Notes: generated by a model from the letters alone, not told the origin. DNA of 60,122 nucleotides from Bacillota bacterium (GCA_030524555.1 JAUNGK010000005.1:1-60122), one strand, 5' to 3'. Numbered from the stretch's first letter, positions 26,453 to 35,150 are shown. A program made the numbers and translations.

Positions 26453-28129
26453 CTACGACGGATCACCAAGCACAAAGTGCACCACTCCACAATCATACTG
26501 CGCCCAGATTCCATGCCTTCCCTCATCACCTGAACGAAGCCTGTCAACCACATACTCTCCGTTTTCGAAATGTCCTTCCTCAATACGGATTAATTCCATG
26601 TTATGTGCCTGATGCTGGAACAGCATAATATTAGCAGGCAGGGAACCATCTGTCAGGGTCATTTTCTGCCAGTATAATCTTACCTTATGTCCCACTAAAT
26701 AAAATTCCCTGTCGCTTACTCTGAATAATAAACCTCTTGCTGTTTCCTCCTCCAGGCTGTCGGGAATATGATTGACATTGATCAGATCCTTATTATGTCT
26801 GTAATCCATTGCAACCCAGCCCACATATTCCGCAATTGCTCCTGCATAAGACACCCTGCAGACCCAATCGCCGATTTCAATGCGGGAAGCATCCTGTCCC
26901 AGGCGCTGTGTCAATGTATAAACTCTGTCTGTTCCGCTATATTTGATCAAAAGCTCCTGTGCGTTTTTTAACATTTCAAAGGAATGCTGTATCCCTTTAG
27001 CGCTTTCCAGAAGCCGGCCATCCTCATCAAGACAGCTTTCTACTCCAAAAATATGATACCCGATTGCCTTATGCTTTCCTATTGCCTCAAACATCATCGT
27101 TGCGTTGACATTAGTAGGACCCGATTCCGGAATATAAAAAGGAAATCCCTCTACATCATAACTTTCCTGTGTCCGCATAATAAGCTCCGGCTGTAATTCG
27201 TATATATCGGGTGCAATTGTATCCAAACAGCTGCATGCCGCATACCACGCCGGTAAGACCTTAGAAACGGCGCCCCCTGAAGGATAATCCAAACCAGCCA
27301 GACTCCAGCCGCACTCTCCGTTTCTATCCGTCCAGACATTGACATACATAAAGATGTCATAGATCTGTTTTCCCGCACAGGCAATATCATCAATATACTT
27401 TGCGGTTGCCCATGCAATACACAGCTCTGCGCCAAACCGGCCAAAAACCTCCTTGTAGCTTCCGGATTCCTTTCTTCCGCATTTCTTAAAGGCCCTGCCA
27501 AGGCTCCCATTATCCTTTTTCGCTGCTTCTATTAATTCTGCAGGCACCTCTCCCTCAAATGCCTCCGTTCCCTTTTCGCTAAAATCCCTGACAGACGCAG
27601 CATACATTCCCGGCTCATTTTCTACCTGAACCGCTATAACGGTACCGACTGCCTCATCATATTCCCTGATAAATTCCATCAGCTTACAGAAAGCCTTCTT
27701 ATCCTGCTCCCTGTTTTCTTCATAAAAGGGAGACAATACAGTGGTTTCAGTTCCATCCTTACAGATACACCGTGGAAAACGTTTTCTGTCCAGTTTGACC
27801 CACGAAGGCGTATACTCCATCTGTCCGTTTTTCCATGTACCAAACCAGAGAATAACCGCATGAAGATCGTTTTCCCTGATTCTGTCAATGATCCTTTTTA
27901 CGTAATCAAAATTAAATGCTCCTTCAGCCTGTTCAAATACATCCCAGCAAACCGGCACAGCAACCGTATTAGCTCCAACTGCCTTTACGCTTTGAAAAGC
28001 AGTCTGAACATCCTGCATATACTTTTCTCCTTTTTCGGCCCCCAACGCATATCCCGAAGAATTATGCAGCTGTGCTCCTATAGAGAAAAACGGTTTTCCA
28101 AGCACCGTAAAGAAATCATGCTTTTTCAT
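26453..28129 (-). CDS. GH-A clan beta-galactosidase-like enzyme (GH35/DUF5597 type)
   Basis: About 558 residues. An N-terminal TIM barrel starts FFTVLGKPFFSIGAQLHNSSGY, the opening seen in GH35-like proteins with a C-terminal DUF5597 domain. The likely acid/base is Glu172 in AVQVENEPGM and the likely nucleophile is Glu335 in FPFYIPESGP. The C-terminal about 180 residues form a beta-rich region that I take to be DUF5597-like. Related newer families (for example GH165) are an alternative. No signal peptide. The ATG at 28129 has GGAGG 7 bases upstream and is preferred over a TTG two codons earlier. It lies just behind the two permease genes, so it should process the imported galactoside. Confidence 0.82.
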   Translation of the reverse strand: MKKHDFFTVLGKPFFSIGAQLHNSSGYALGAEKGEKYMQDVQTAFQSVKAVGANTVAVPVCWDVFEQAEGAFNFDYVKRIIDRIRENDLHAVILWFGTWKNGQMEYTPSWVKLDRKRFPRCICKDGTETTVLSPFYEENREQDKKAFCKLMEFIREYDEAVGTVIAVQVENEPGMYAASVRDFSEKGTEAFEGEVPAELIEAAKKDNGSLGRAFKKCGRKESGSYKEVFGRFGAELCIAWATAKYIDDIACAGKQIYDIFMYVNVWTDRNGECGWSLAGLDYPSGGAVSKVLPAWYAACSCLDTIAPDIYELQPELIMRTQESYDVEGFPFYIPESGPTNVNATMMFEAIGKHKAIGYHIFGVESCLDEDGRLLESAKGIQHSFEMLKNAQELLIKYSGTDRVYTLTQRLGQDASRIEIGDWVCRVSYAGAIAEYVGWVAMDYRHNKDLINVNHIPDSLEEETARGLLFRVSDREFYLVGHKVRLYWQKMTLTDGSLPANIMLFQHQAHNMELIRIEEGHFENGEYVVDRLRSGDEGRHGIWAQYDCGVVHFVLGDPS

Positions 28130-28171
28130 AAACAAATCCTCCCATACAATATATTGAAATAACTTAAAGTT

Positions 28172-28993
28172 CTATTTATAGCTTGACAGACTGATACCCC
28201 TGATTATCTGCTTCTGGAAAATAGCATAAACAACAATAACCGGAATAATCATAATCGTTGCCCCTGCCATAAGAAGACCGTAATCCTGAGAGTACATATT
28301 CTGCATAAGCGCAAGTCCTACCGATAAGGTATAGCGCTTATCGTCATTAGACATAATAAGAGGCCAAAGGAAGGAATTCCACCCATTAATAAAGGTGAGT
28401 ACAATCTGAAGCGAAAGAATCGGCTTCGTCAGTGGAAGAATAATCCTTGTAAAAATGTAGGCCTCCCCTGCACCGTCAATTTTGGCAGCCTCCAAAAAAT
28501 CATCCGAAATCGTGCTAATAAACTGCCTGAAAAGAAAAATGGCAAATGCAGACACCAGTCCCGGTAACACCATACCGGTATAGGTGTCAGTCAGTCCTGC
28601 CAGATTCATAATTACATAAATCGGTATCATGGTTACCTGCGCCGGTATCATTAATGTACATAAAACAATCACAAAGAGAATATTTTTACCTTTGAACCTG
28701 AATTTAGCAAATCCATATCCTGCCATAGAATTAATCAAAACACCTAAAAGCGAATAGACCGTAATAATCACCGTGTTCTTCAGGTAAACTCCGAAACTCA
28801 TATCCGCAAATAAATGCTCAAAATTTCCGGTAGTAGGATTTTGAGGGAAAAAGGTAGGTACGCTCTGTCCAATTTCCAAATTTGTTTTAAACGAAGAGAG
28901 AATCATCCAGAAGAAAGGGAAACATACCACACACCCCAAAACGAACAAAATAATTATTAATATTCCGTTCCCTATTATCTTTTTTCTTTTCAT
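28172..28993 (-). CDS. Carbohydrate ABC transporter permease (MalG family)
   Basis: About 273 residues with six transmembrane segments and the MalG-type EAA loop DDFLEAAKIDGAGEAYIFTRIILPLTKP, which contacts the ATPase. This is the second permease of a CUT1-type oligosaccharide importer. The ATG at 28993 has AAGGAG 7 bases upstream and is better placed than the ATG at 28999. It starts 11 bases after the MalF-like gene. No ATPase gene is present in the locus; in Firmicutes a shared MsmX/MsmK-type ATPase usually energises such systems. Confidence 0.94.
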   Translation of the reverse strand: MKRKKIIGNGILIIILFVLGCVVCFPFFWMILSSFKTNLEIGQSVPTFFPQNPTTGNFEHLFADMSFGVYLKNTVIITVYSLLGVLINSMAGYGFAKFRFKGKNILFVIVLCTLMIPAQVTMIPIYVIMNLAGLTDTYTGMVLPGLVSAFAIFLFRQFISTISDDFLEAAKIDGAGEAYIFTRIILPLTKPILSLQIVLTFINGWNSFLWPLIMSNDDKRYTLSVGLALMQNMYSQDYGLLMAGATIMIIPVIVVYAIFQKQIIRGISLSSYK

Positions 28994-29004
28994 CGCCATT
29001 CTCC

Positions 29005-29889
29005 TTATTTGTCATTTTTGGCCTGAAGCCACAGCTGTACAAGCGTTACAACAAGGATAAACAAAAACAAAATAACCGATGCTGCCGCTGCCTGTCCAAA
29101 GCGTCCGGACCAAAATCCCGTTCTGTATACATAGTAGGTCATTGATATGGTACTGTTGGCAGGTCCTCCCTCAGTCATAACATATACCTCTTCAAAATAC
29201 TGGAACCATCCAATAAGCGTTGTAACAATTACGAAGAAAACAGAAAACATGATGTTAGGGAGCGTGATTTTAAATAACTGGGTCAGCTTTCCCGCACCGT
29301 CAAGTGATGATGCCTCATACAATTCCTTCGGCACCGATTGCAGTGCAGCCAGGAAAATCAACATATTCAGCCCCATGTTTCTCCATACGGAAAGAATCAG
29401 CAATGAATTTTTGGCAGTGGACGGGCTTTTCAGCCACATGATTGGTTCCAGACCAATGAACTCCAGCACATCATTAAACAATCCGATGGAAGGATTAAAC
29501 AAGTACAGCCAAACAATTGAGACTGCTACCATATTCGTTACAGAGGGAGAATAAAATACTGCACGGAAAAAGGAAAAAATTTTTCTTTCTCCTCCTCCAT
29601 GAAGTAAAAAAGCTAAAAGAAATGACACCGCAATAACTATCGGTACGCCCACACAAACATAATACAGCGTATTAGTTATGGACTTTTGGAAAACCCTGTC
29701 CGATAAAATATTGGCGTAATTACTAAAGCCTGTAAATTTAAGCAGATTCCATTTACCCAGCTGAGCCAGTCCAAGATCTGTGAAACTGATTCCAAAGGTA
29801 ATAATAATTGGAATAATGGAACAAAACAGCAATATTAATACTGCCGGAGCAACAAAAACATATGGTGTCAAACATTTTGTCTTTTTCAC
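29005..29889 (-). CDS. Carbohydrate ABC transporter permease (MalF family)
   Basis: About 294 residues with six transmembrane segments and the EAA loop KELYEASSLDGAGKLTQLFKITLPNI. It is the first permease of the CUT1 importer. An upstream in-frame ATG (29958) exists, but that extension crosses an intergenic hairpin. GTG at 29889 has TGGAGG 6 bases upstream and gives the usual start VKKTKCLTPYVFVAPA. It forms the membrane channel with the MalG-like protein and receives sugar from the binding protein encoded upstream. Confidence 0.94.
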   Translation of the reverse strand: MKKTKCLTPYVFVAPAVLILLFCSIIPIIITFGISFTDLGLAQLGKWNLLKFTGFSNYANILSDRVFQKSITNTLYYVCVGVPIVIAVSFLLAFLLHGGGERKIFSFFRAVFYSPSVTNMVAVSIVWLYLFNPSIGLFNDVLEFIGLEPIMWLKSPSTAKNSLLILSVWRNMGLNMLIFLAALQSVPKELYEASSLDGAGKLTQLFKITLPNIMFSVFFVIVTTLIGWFQYFEEVYVMTEGGPANSTISMTYYVYRTGFWSGRFGQAAAASVILFLFILVVTLVQLWLQAKNDK

Positions 29890-29916
29890 TTTTATCCTCC
29901 ATATATCTAAGAGGCC

Positions 29917-29950
29917 GGGCAGACCAGCTGAGTCATCAGCCGATCTGCCC
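29917..29950 (-). terminator. Two-part hairpin between binding-protein and permease genes
   Basis: Outer arms GGGCAGA/TCTGCCC (29917-29923 with 29944-29950) enclose an inner GCTGA/TCAGC stem (29927-29931 with 29936-29940). There is no strong T run. Hairpins at this position in sugar ABC operons commonly reduce read-through or protect the upstream message, giving more binding protein than permease. Confidence 0.55.
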
Positions 29951-29979
29951 AGCCCCATTAACTACTTTTAAAAATATCC

Positions 29980-31302
29980 CTATTGATTACTGTCTAACAC
30001 ATTCTGCGCAAATTCATTTAACTCATCACAGACTGTCTGTATATCCTCTTCGCCTACGGAAATTCTCTCATAAGCGCTTACTGCCTCAATTCCGATTTCC
30101 TCAATTTCAGGAACCTTTGGAAACGCCTTGGCATTATTGATCTGTTCACCAAATACGGAAAGAACAGGATCATTAGCCAGACTATCATCTTCCCACGCTT
30201 CCTTTACTGCCGGCAGTGCGCCATTGATCTCATTGTATTTCAATTCATTCTCTGTACGGGTCAAAAATTCAATCAGCTTGACCGCTGCGTCCTCATTGGT
30301 TGTCCAACTGGGGATAACAAGATTGGAGCCTGCATATACGGAATCATTCGTTGCGGAACCCTTAGGCCATACGGCAACTGCCCATTTTCCATCCATTTCA
30401 GCTACGGACTGAAGCTGACCAGCCTCCCATGTACCGCCAAAGCATGCTGCAACTTCGCCATTTGTCAGCTTTACATAGCTTCCTACATTGTCCGTTACAC
30501 GCTCTGCAAGTCCTGCCTCATAGAAGGAATTCAGATATTCCATTGCTTCAATGTATTCCGGCTGGTTAAATACAGCCACTCTGTCCTCGGTAACAATCTC
30601 CGAACCGCTCTGATAAGGGTAGCAGAATAATTCGTTATAATTTTGTGCTGCGCCAATGTAGAAAGGCTTAATTCCTGTCTGCTCATTAATCTTCTGACAC
30701 GCTTCGAAAAACTCTTCCTGGGTTGCAGGGAACTCAGTATATCCTGCATCTTCAAACAAATCGGTTCTGTAAAGCACACAGTATACATCAACGATCCAGG
30801 GCACACCATAATACTTATCGTTCATCTTCAAGGAATCATAAGATGCATCAAAAAATCTATCCTTGCTAAAGCCTTCCACTGTATCAAGATAACCTGTCAT
30901 ATCGATAATTGCATCGGCTGTTACCAACTCCGCTGTCCTCGAAACAGCCGTCTGCATTACATCAGGTCCGCTCTGAGAGGCAATGGCAGTTAAAAGCTTT
31001 TCACTCAAATTCTGCCACGGTATGCTCTGTACATTGACCTGAATACCGGTCTCAGCCGTAAATTCCTGAATCAATGGATCAATACCGGATGTACTGTCAC
31101 CCATGTACCAAAATGTAATTGCATCGGCAGATGTCTCCGTACTGTCGGATGCAGAGGACTCCTGACTTTCTGCATTTTCCTGTACCGGTTCTGCCTGTTC
31201 CGTTTCATTTTGAGGAGTATCAGCATCTTTTGCTCCACAACCAACAAGCATACTCATGACCATAGCTGCGCTTAAAATTATTGATACTAATTTCTTTTTC
31301 AT
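29980..31302 (-). CDS. Carbohydrate ABC transporter substrate-binding lipoprotein
   Basis: A 440-residue lipoprotein. The signal peptide MKKKLVSIILSAAMVMSMLV ends at the lipobox Cys22, followed by an acidic, Ser/Thr/Glu-rich linker (to about 60) and a type-1/2 extracellular solute-binding domain of the CUT1 family: ITFWYMGDSTSGIDPLIQEF, VQSIPWQNLSEKLLTAIASQ, GVPWIVDVYCVLYRTDLF, and CFGGTWEAGQL. It captures oligosaccharide outside the cell for the two permeases. First gene of the locus, behind a promoter flanked by two LacI-type operators. A beta- or alpha-galactoside is the likely cargo given the enzymes downstream. Confidence 0.95.
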   Translation of the reverse strand: MKKKLVSIILSAAMVMSMLVGCGAKDADTPQNETEQAEPVQENAESQESSASDSTETSADAITFWYMGDSTSGIDPLIQEFTAETGIQVNVQSIPWQNLSEKLLTAIASQSGPDVMQTAVSRTAELVTADAIIDMTGYLDTVEGFSKDRFFDASYDSLKMNDKYYGVPWIVDVYCVLYRTDLFEDAGYTEFPATQEEFFEACQKINEQTGIKPFYIGAAQNYNELFCYPYQSGSEIVTEDRVAVFNQPEYIEAMEYLNSFYEAGLAERVTDNVGSYVKLTNGEVAACFGGTWEAGQLQSVAEMDGKWAVAVWPKGSATNDSVYAGSNLVIPSWTTNEDAAVKLIEFLTRTENELKYNEINGALPAVKEAWEDDSLANDPVLSVFGEQINNAKAFPKVPEIEEIGIEAVSAYERISVGEEDIQTVCDELNEFAQNVLDSNQ

Positions 31303-31364
31303 CTTTTTCCTCCTTTATTTTCGAATAGCCCAAGGCATCCGTAATTTTATGCATATTGCACATT

Positions 31365-31378
31365 TGAAATCGATTTCA
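31365..31378. promoter_or_regulatory. LacI-type operator O1 (TGAAATCGATTTCA)
   Basis: A perfect 14-base palindrome with a central CG, the hallmark of LacI-family operators. It lies directly downstream of the -10 element of the binding-protein promoter, covering the expected transcription start. Two further copies occur at 31422 and 32655. Confidence 0.82.
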
Positions 31379-31385
31379 TATTTTT

Positions 31386-31413
31386 ATTTTATCACATATT
31401 GTTTATAAGTCAA
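31386..31413 (-). promoter_or_regulatory. Promoter of the galactoside ABC/enzyme operon
   Basis: TTGACT (31413-31408) and TAAAAT (31391-31386) with a 16-base spacer on the minus strand. It is bracketed by operator copies at 31365-31378 and 31422-31435, whose centres are 57 bases apart. Confidence 0.72.
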
Positions 31414-31421
31414 TCATTTTT

Positions 31422-31435
31422 TGAAATCGGTTTCA
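31422..31435. promoter_or_regulatory. LacI-type operator O2 (TGAAATCGGTTTCA)
   Basis: Same TGAAA-N4-TTTCA pattern as O1 with one arm mismatch. It lies 8 bases upstream of the -35 element, so repressor bound at O1 and O2 could bridge the promoter. Confidence 0.8.
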
Positions 31436-31512
31436 TTTTTGTGTAAAAACAATGAAGATTAATAAACTATTTTGGTATTTTTAAATAAAATATAGGGAAT
31501 TATTCCGACTTA

Positions 31513-31569
31513 AAAAGAAAAAGTAAATGAAACCATCCCCTGCATGCAGGTACTAATTTCATTTACTTT
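31513..31569 (-). terminator. Rho-independent terminator of the LacI gene
   Basis: A perfect 13-base stem AAAGTAAATGAAA/TTTCATTTACTTT (31520-31532 with 31557-31569), with an inner palindrome CCTGCATGCAGG (31539-31550). In the leftward direction it is followed by TTTTTCTTTTT. It separates the regulator transcript from the operon promoter. Confidence 0.85.
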
Positions 31570-31582
31570 ATGAAAGAAATTT

Positions 31583-32623
31583 TCAGATTTTTCTATTTGA
31601 TACCGCTCCGCTGCTTTCCTTCAAAACAAGTGACGGCGTAATTTTCTGTAAAGAGGGCACCTCTTCTCCTTCAATTGCCGCTATTGCAGCATCAATCAGC
31701 TTCTGTCCAAACAGGCTATAGTCATAATCAATACTGGTAAGCTTAGGCGTCAAAAGATCGGAAAAATATGTATTATCATAGCTGACAACCGAGATATCCT
31801 CGGGGATACAATAATGGTGCTCCGTAATGCTTCTCATTACACCTGCTGCCGAAAAATCATTGATTGCCACTACCGCTGTCGGAATCTCATTTCTGTCGAA
31901 CAATTGATTCATTCCCGCATATCCGGTTATATAATTATATTCACCGTCCACAATATACTCTTTGCGGTACTCTATTCCGTATTTCTCCAATATTCTTCTG
32001 TATGTAAGATATTTCTCATAGGTAGATGTAACATCTCTGCGTCCGCCCACCAATGCAATCTTTCTATGTCCCAGCCCGATCAAATGTTCCAGCAAAAGCT
32101 CAGCGGCCTCATTGGCATCAATTTCTACCCTGTAACAATTCCTGACCTTCAGATTCCCTCCGGCAACAATAGGAATGTTAGGGGATATTCTGTTTATCTT
32201 CTCCACATATTCAGGATTGGAAACAAGATCATCCACACCGCCGCCTAACTGTACAATCCCCGCCACCTGATATTGCTGCAGCATATCAAAATGCTGGATT
32301 TCCCTATCCAGAACTCCCAGCGAATTGCACAGCAGCACTGTATACCCGGCCTTTCGTGCCGCATCCTCACATGCAACAAATACCTCTGCATAAAATGGGT
32401 TTCTTACATCAGCTACAATAATGCCTATAACTTTGCTTTTGGTGTCAGAAAGGCTCTTTGCCAACGCGTTAGGTTTAAAATTATATTTATCAATTAAATA
32501 TTGAATCTTTTCCTTCTTTTCCTTCCTCACATTTGCACTGTTAGTGAGTACTCTGGATACGGTAGCAGGAGAAACCCCCGCCTCTCTTGCTATATCGTAT
32601 ATTGTGATTGCCTTATTTTCCAT
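31583..32623 (-). CDS. LacI family repressor of the galactoside locus
   Basis: A 346-residue LacI/GalR regulator. The helix-turn-helix reads TIYDIAREAGVSPATVSRVL, the hinge region ends near LAKSLSDTKSKVIG, and the effector domain shows VADVRNPFYAEVFVACEDAARKAGY, VVAINDFSAAGVMRSI and ISVVSYDNTYFSDLLTP. It has its own strong promoter (32677-32705) with an operator copy at +2 to +15, so it is probably self-repressed. It is separated from the ABC operon by a terminator. The three shared TGAAA-N4-TTTCA sites make it the likely regulator of the whole locus. Confidence 0.95.
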   Translation of the reverse strand: MENKAITIYDIAREAGVSPATVSRVLTNSANVRKEKKEKIQYLIDKYNFKPNALAKSLSDTKSKVIGIIVADVRNPFYAEVFVACEDAARKAGYTVLLCNSLGVLDREIQHFDMLQQYQVAGIVQLGGGVDDLVSNPEYVEKINRISPNIPIVAGGNLKVRNCYRVEIDANEAAELLLEHLIGLGHRKIALVGGRRDVTSTYEKYLTYRRILEKYGIEYRKEYIVDGEYNYITGYAGMNQLFDRNEIPTAVVAINDFSAAGVMRSITEHHYCIPEDISVVSYDNTYFSDLLTPKLTSIDYDYSLFGQKLIDAAIAAIEGEEVPSLQKITPSLVLKESSGAVSNRKI

Positions 32624-32654
32624 AATTCCGTGATATCTTCTCTTTCATATGTTT

Positions 32655-32668
32655 TGAAACCGCTTTCA
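32655..32668. promoter_or_regulatory. LacI-type operator O3 in the regulator's own leader (TGAAACCGCTTTCA)
   Basis: Third copy of the TGAAA-N4-TTTCA motif, placed just downstream of the -10 element of the lacI promoter. This supports autoregulation. Confidence 0.78.
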
Positions 32669-32676
32669 TATTACCT

Positions 32677-32705
32677 ATCATAGACAATCTGCCTTTTCTT
32701 GTCAA
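32677..32705 (-). promoter_or_regulatory. Promoter of the LacI regulator gene
   Basis: Perfect TTGACA (32705-32700), a 17-base spacer and TATGAT (32682-32677) on the minus strand. Confidence 0.75.
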
Positions 32706-32762
32706 GATATTATTATACCGAATCACTAAAATTCGGTTTTAATTATCTTTTTCTTTTACTGC

Positions 32763-34718
32763 TCACCAATCCGCTCCATTCTCCCGAAGCGCAGTCCACA
32801 CCTTCTGTTCCTCTTCGGTAGCCTGCCTTAGTCCTGTCAGAAGATCGCCCTCATACACTGTATACAGATCTATCGCATCAGAAGCATATGTTGAATTGCC
32901 GCTATGCTCTGAAATCCACTGACTGTTCTTTTCATCATAAATTCCTCTTACTTCCTTACCCTGAAAGTACATTTCAAATCCATAGGGCGGCTCCCACGTC
33001 CAGGTCAGACCAAATTTGCGATAAGGCTCTAAGACTTCATCATACTGTGCCATTACCTGCAAGCGGAGCTCATTGTCCAATCCAGTGTAGTAAGACTCAA
33101 TGGAAACCTTAAGTTTCTCCGAGCTTATCTCCGATGCAATCCGCCCGGTTTCCTCCTCTATAAGCTCTACCATCAGCTGCTCATCCGCCAACTCTTCATG
33201 AGTTCTTTCCTGAATAAAGGTATGCAAAGCCTCCTCCGATTTAAGGCGGGCATCTCTGTATTGAGCGGTAGTAAGCTCCTTTGGCTTAAGAATCGTCATC
33301 GTTACCACATATTCCAGAGTTGCATTCTCTTCCGGCTCCGAAAAACCCGATACAGTAAATCCGCTAAATTGCCTGGTCTGCCATTTTTCCGCCGTCAAAG
33401 GCTCTAACACCTCACCAAAGTACCGGATAAACTCCCATAAGACTTCATCCTCTTTATCAGAAGACTCAATTGCCCAGTCCGTGTTTGAAAACTCTTTTAA
33501 CAAATCCCTGTATTCCCACGTATCTGTCATTTTCCAAAGCTTTTCCTGATATTCAGAAACCGTCATGGACTCATAACCATCCAGCCATACCGCCGCCAGC
33601 ATCTCCCCTTCCTCTTCCGTATATAGGCCATCAAGGGCAGCCTTCAGATATTTCCCCCGCTCACTTGTCCCTGCGTAGGTTGCAAAGCATACAAATACTG
33701 CCACAATTAATACCCCAGCAACAGCGATTACCGGAAAGGAAGGTTTTCTAATCTTCATAACCGCTTTAATACGCTGCTCTATTGCATTTTTACTAAAGCT
33801 GTTGCATAGCGGCAGTAATCCGCTCTTTTTTTCCTCCATGCTGATCAATGTGCGGGCATAATCGCCTTTTGCGCTCTCTCCAAAATGACGAACCACTGCC
33901 TCATCACAGGACAGCTCCAGATCACGGTTAAACAACACATACAATAGCCACACAGCGGGATTAAACCAATGAATGCAAAGAATACAGGTTAGGATCAGCT
34001 TTGTCAATGCATCAAACCTTTTAATATGCACAAATTCATGCTCCAACACAAAGTAAAGCCTTTCCCCGTCACTTAAGTCGATATTCCCCGGCATCAAAAT
34101 CACCGGACGTATAATGCCGTAGGATAAAGGAGCACAGACACATCCTGACCTGCGTACATAAATCAAGCGTCTGAGAGGATGTGTATCCAGCCATTCCGAT
34201 ACAATCCTTTCATCTACAGGAAGAGACTCTCGAAATTTTCTGCGGCATCTGATATAAGCAAAAACAAAATATCCTCCACACAGCATCATCCCTGCAAAAT
34301 AGCAAATTGGCCAGATTTGACTGGCTTTTCTTTTCCCGGCAATCTTATTCAATTTCAACGTATCCACAGCTTCTTCCACTACTTCAAAGTCCGATTCCGC
34401 TTTTTCACTCCCATTATTTATGGAAGTATTTACAACGCTGCTGTTACGAAGCGCCTGCTCTCTTTCTCCACTATTCCATGCATCTGCCATCCCCACATAT
34501 TGATCCGGCAACAATGTATATATACTTAACCCGGAGGTGACTGAAAATGGAACCGCCAGGCGAAACAGTGCAATCACCCAGAGGAAAAGAAAGGCCTTTT
34601 TAGGCAGTCTGTTAAGAAGAAGCGCACGGATCAGCGTTACAATTAAAATGATTACCCCGCCGGTAATACTCATTTGAAGCAATCCCATTTTCACAATATC
34701 TATCTGCAATAAGTCCAT
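32763..34718 (-). CDS. BlaR1/MecR1-like M56 metallopeptidase sensor without a penicillin-binding domain
   Basis: About 651 residues. The N-terminal half has several transmembrane helices and a cytosolic M56 zinc protease domain with the HExxH motif in VLEHEFVHIKRFDALTKL and the later LELSCDEAVVRHFGE. A transmembrane helix near PVIAVAGVLIVAVFVCFATY leads to an extracellular region of about 280 residues. That region lacks the SxxK-type transpeptidase domain of true BlaR1, so the signal is probably not a beta-lactam. The ATG at 34718 has a GAGGTGA site that overlaps the blaI stop, and it is chosen over an upstream start at 34832. It is expected to cleave the BlaI-like repressor after sensing a signal. 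Confidence 0.88.
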   Translation of the reverse strand: MDLLQIDIVKMGLLQMSITGGVIILIVTLIRALLLNRLPKKAFLFLWVIALFRLAVPFSVTSGLSIYTLLPDQYVGMADAWNSGEREQALRNSSVVNTSINNGSEKAESDFEVVEEAVDTLKLNKIAGKRKASQIWPICYFAGMMLCGGYFVFAYIRCRRKFRESLPVDERIVSEWLDTHPLRRLIYVRRSGCVCAPLSYGIIRPVILMPGNIDLSDGERLYFVLEHEFVHIKRFDALTKLILTCILCIHWFNPAVWLLYVLFNRDLELSCDEAVVRHFGESAKGDYARTLISMEEKKSGLLPLCNSFSKNAIEQRIKAVMKIRKPSFPVIAVAGVLIVAVFVCFATYAGTSERGKYLKAALDGLYTEEEGEMLAAVWLDGYESMTVSEYQEKLWKMTDTWEYRDLLKEFSNTDWAIESSDKEDEVLWEFIRYFGEVLEPLTAEKWQTRQFSGFTVSGFSEPEENATLEYVVTMTILKPKELTTAQYRDARLKSEEALHTFIQERTHEELADEQLMVELIEEETGRIASEISSEKLKVSIESYYTGLDNELRLQVMAQYDEVLEPYRKFGLTWTWEPPYGFEMYFQGKEVRGIYDEKNSQWISEHSGNSTYASDAIDLYTVYEGDLLTGLRQATEEEQKVWTALRENGADW

Positions 34719-34728
34719 CCTCTTCACC

Positions 34729-35088
34729 TCATTCCAGCTCATCCACAAGCCTTTTAAGTCTGTCGATCTCATCTCTGGACAGCTTCTTCCTGCCAAGCAG
34801 GGCTGCAAACAGCTTGTCTGTCGAACCGTCATAAATCTTGTTAATCAATTCCTCTGTCTCTGCCTCCTGCACCTGTTCCTTGGGAATAAGTGCATGACAC
34901 ATAAAGTTAGGCTCGGAACGCAGGATAGCTCCCTTTTTCATACAACGCTTAATCAACGTATAAGTGGTATTAATATTCCATCCCACCTGCACACTTAGCA
35001 CCTCGGCTATATGGCGGGCCGTACAGTCTCCCTCTTTCCAGAGAATATCCATTACCTTAAGCTCAGAGTCAAATAACTTTATATCCAT
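34729..35088 (-). CDS. BlaI/MecI/CopY family repressor
   Basis: A 119-residue winged-helix repressor. The pattern ELKVMDILWKEGDCTARHIAEVL, then GWNINTTYTLIKRCMKKGAI, is typical of BlaI/MecI, with a dimerisation helix at the C-terminus (about 75-119). It lies directly upstream of the BlaR1-like protease gene, and the two form the usual sensor-repressor pair. A 22-bp inverted repeat covering its promoter (35098-35150) is the probable operator. No beta-lactamase or penicillin-binding protein gene is nearby; the regulated genes other than itself are unknown. Confidence 0.93.
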   Translation of the reverse strand: MDIKLFDSELKVMDILWKEGDCTARHIAEVLSVQVGWNINTTYTLIKRCMKKGAILRSEPNFMCHALIPKEQVQEAETEELINKIYDGSTDKLFAALLGRKKLSRDEIDRLKRLVDELE

Positions 35089-35097
35089 AATTAAAAT

Positions 35098-35150
35098 CCT
35101 CCATAAGACTGCAGTAGTATTTTCTATATACTACTACAGTCTTATGGAGG
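35098..35150 (-). promoter_or_regulatory. Long inverted repeat over the blaI promoter, probable BlaI operator
   Basis: Arms at 35098-35119 and 35129-35150 match at 21 of 22 positions and contain BlaI/MecI-like GTAGTA/TACTAC half-sites. On the minus strand TTGACA (35156-35151) lies just outside the right arm and TAGTAT (35133-35128) lies inside it at a 17-base spacing. The left arm supplies the GGAGG ribosome-binding site of blaI. Because transcription starts inside the repeat, the message cannot form the whole hairpin, which favours a DNA operator. Confidence 0.7.
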
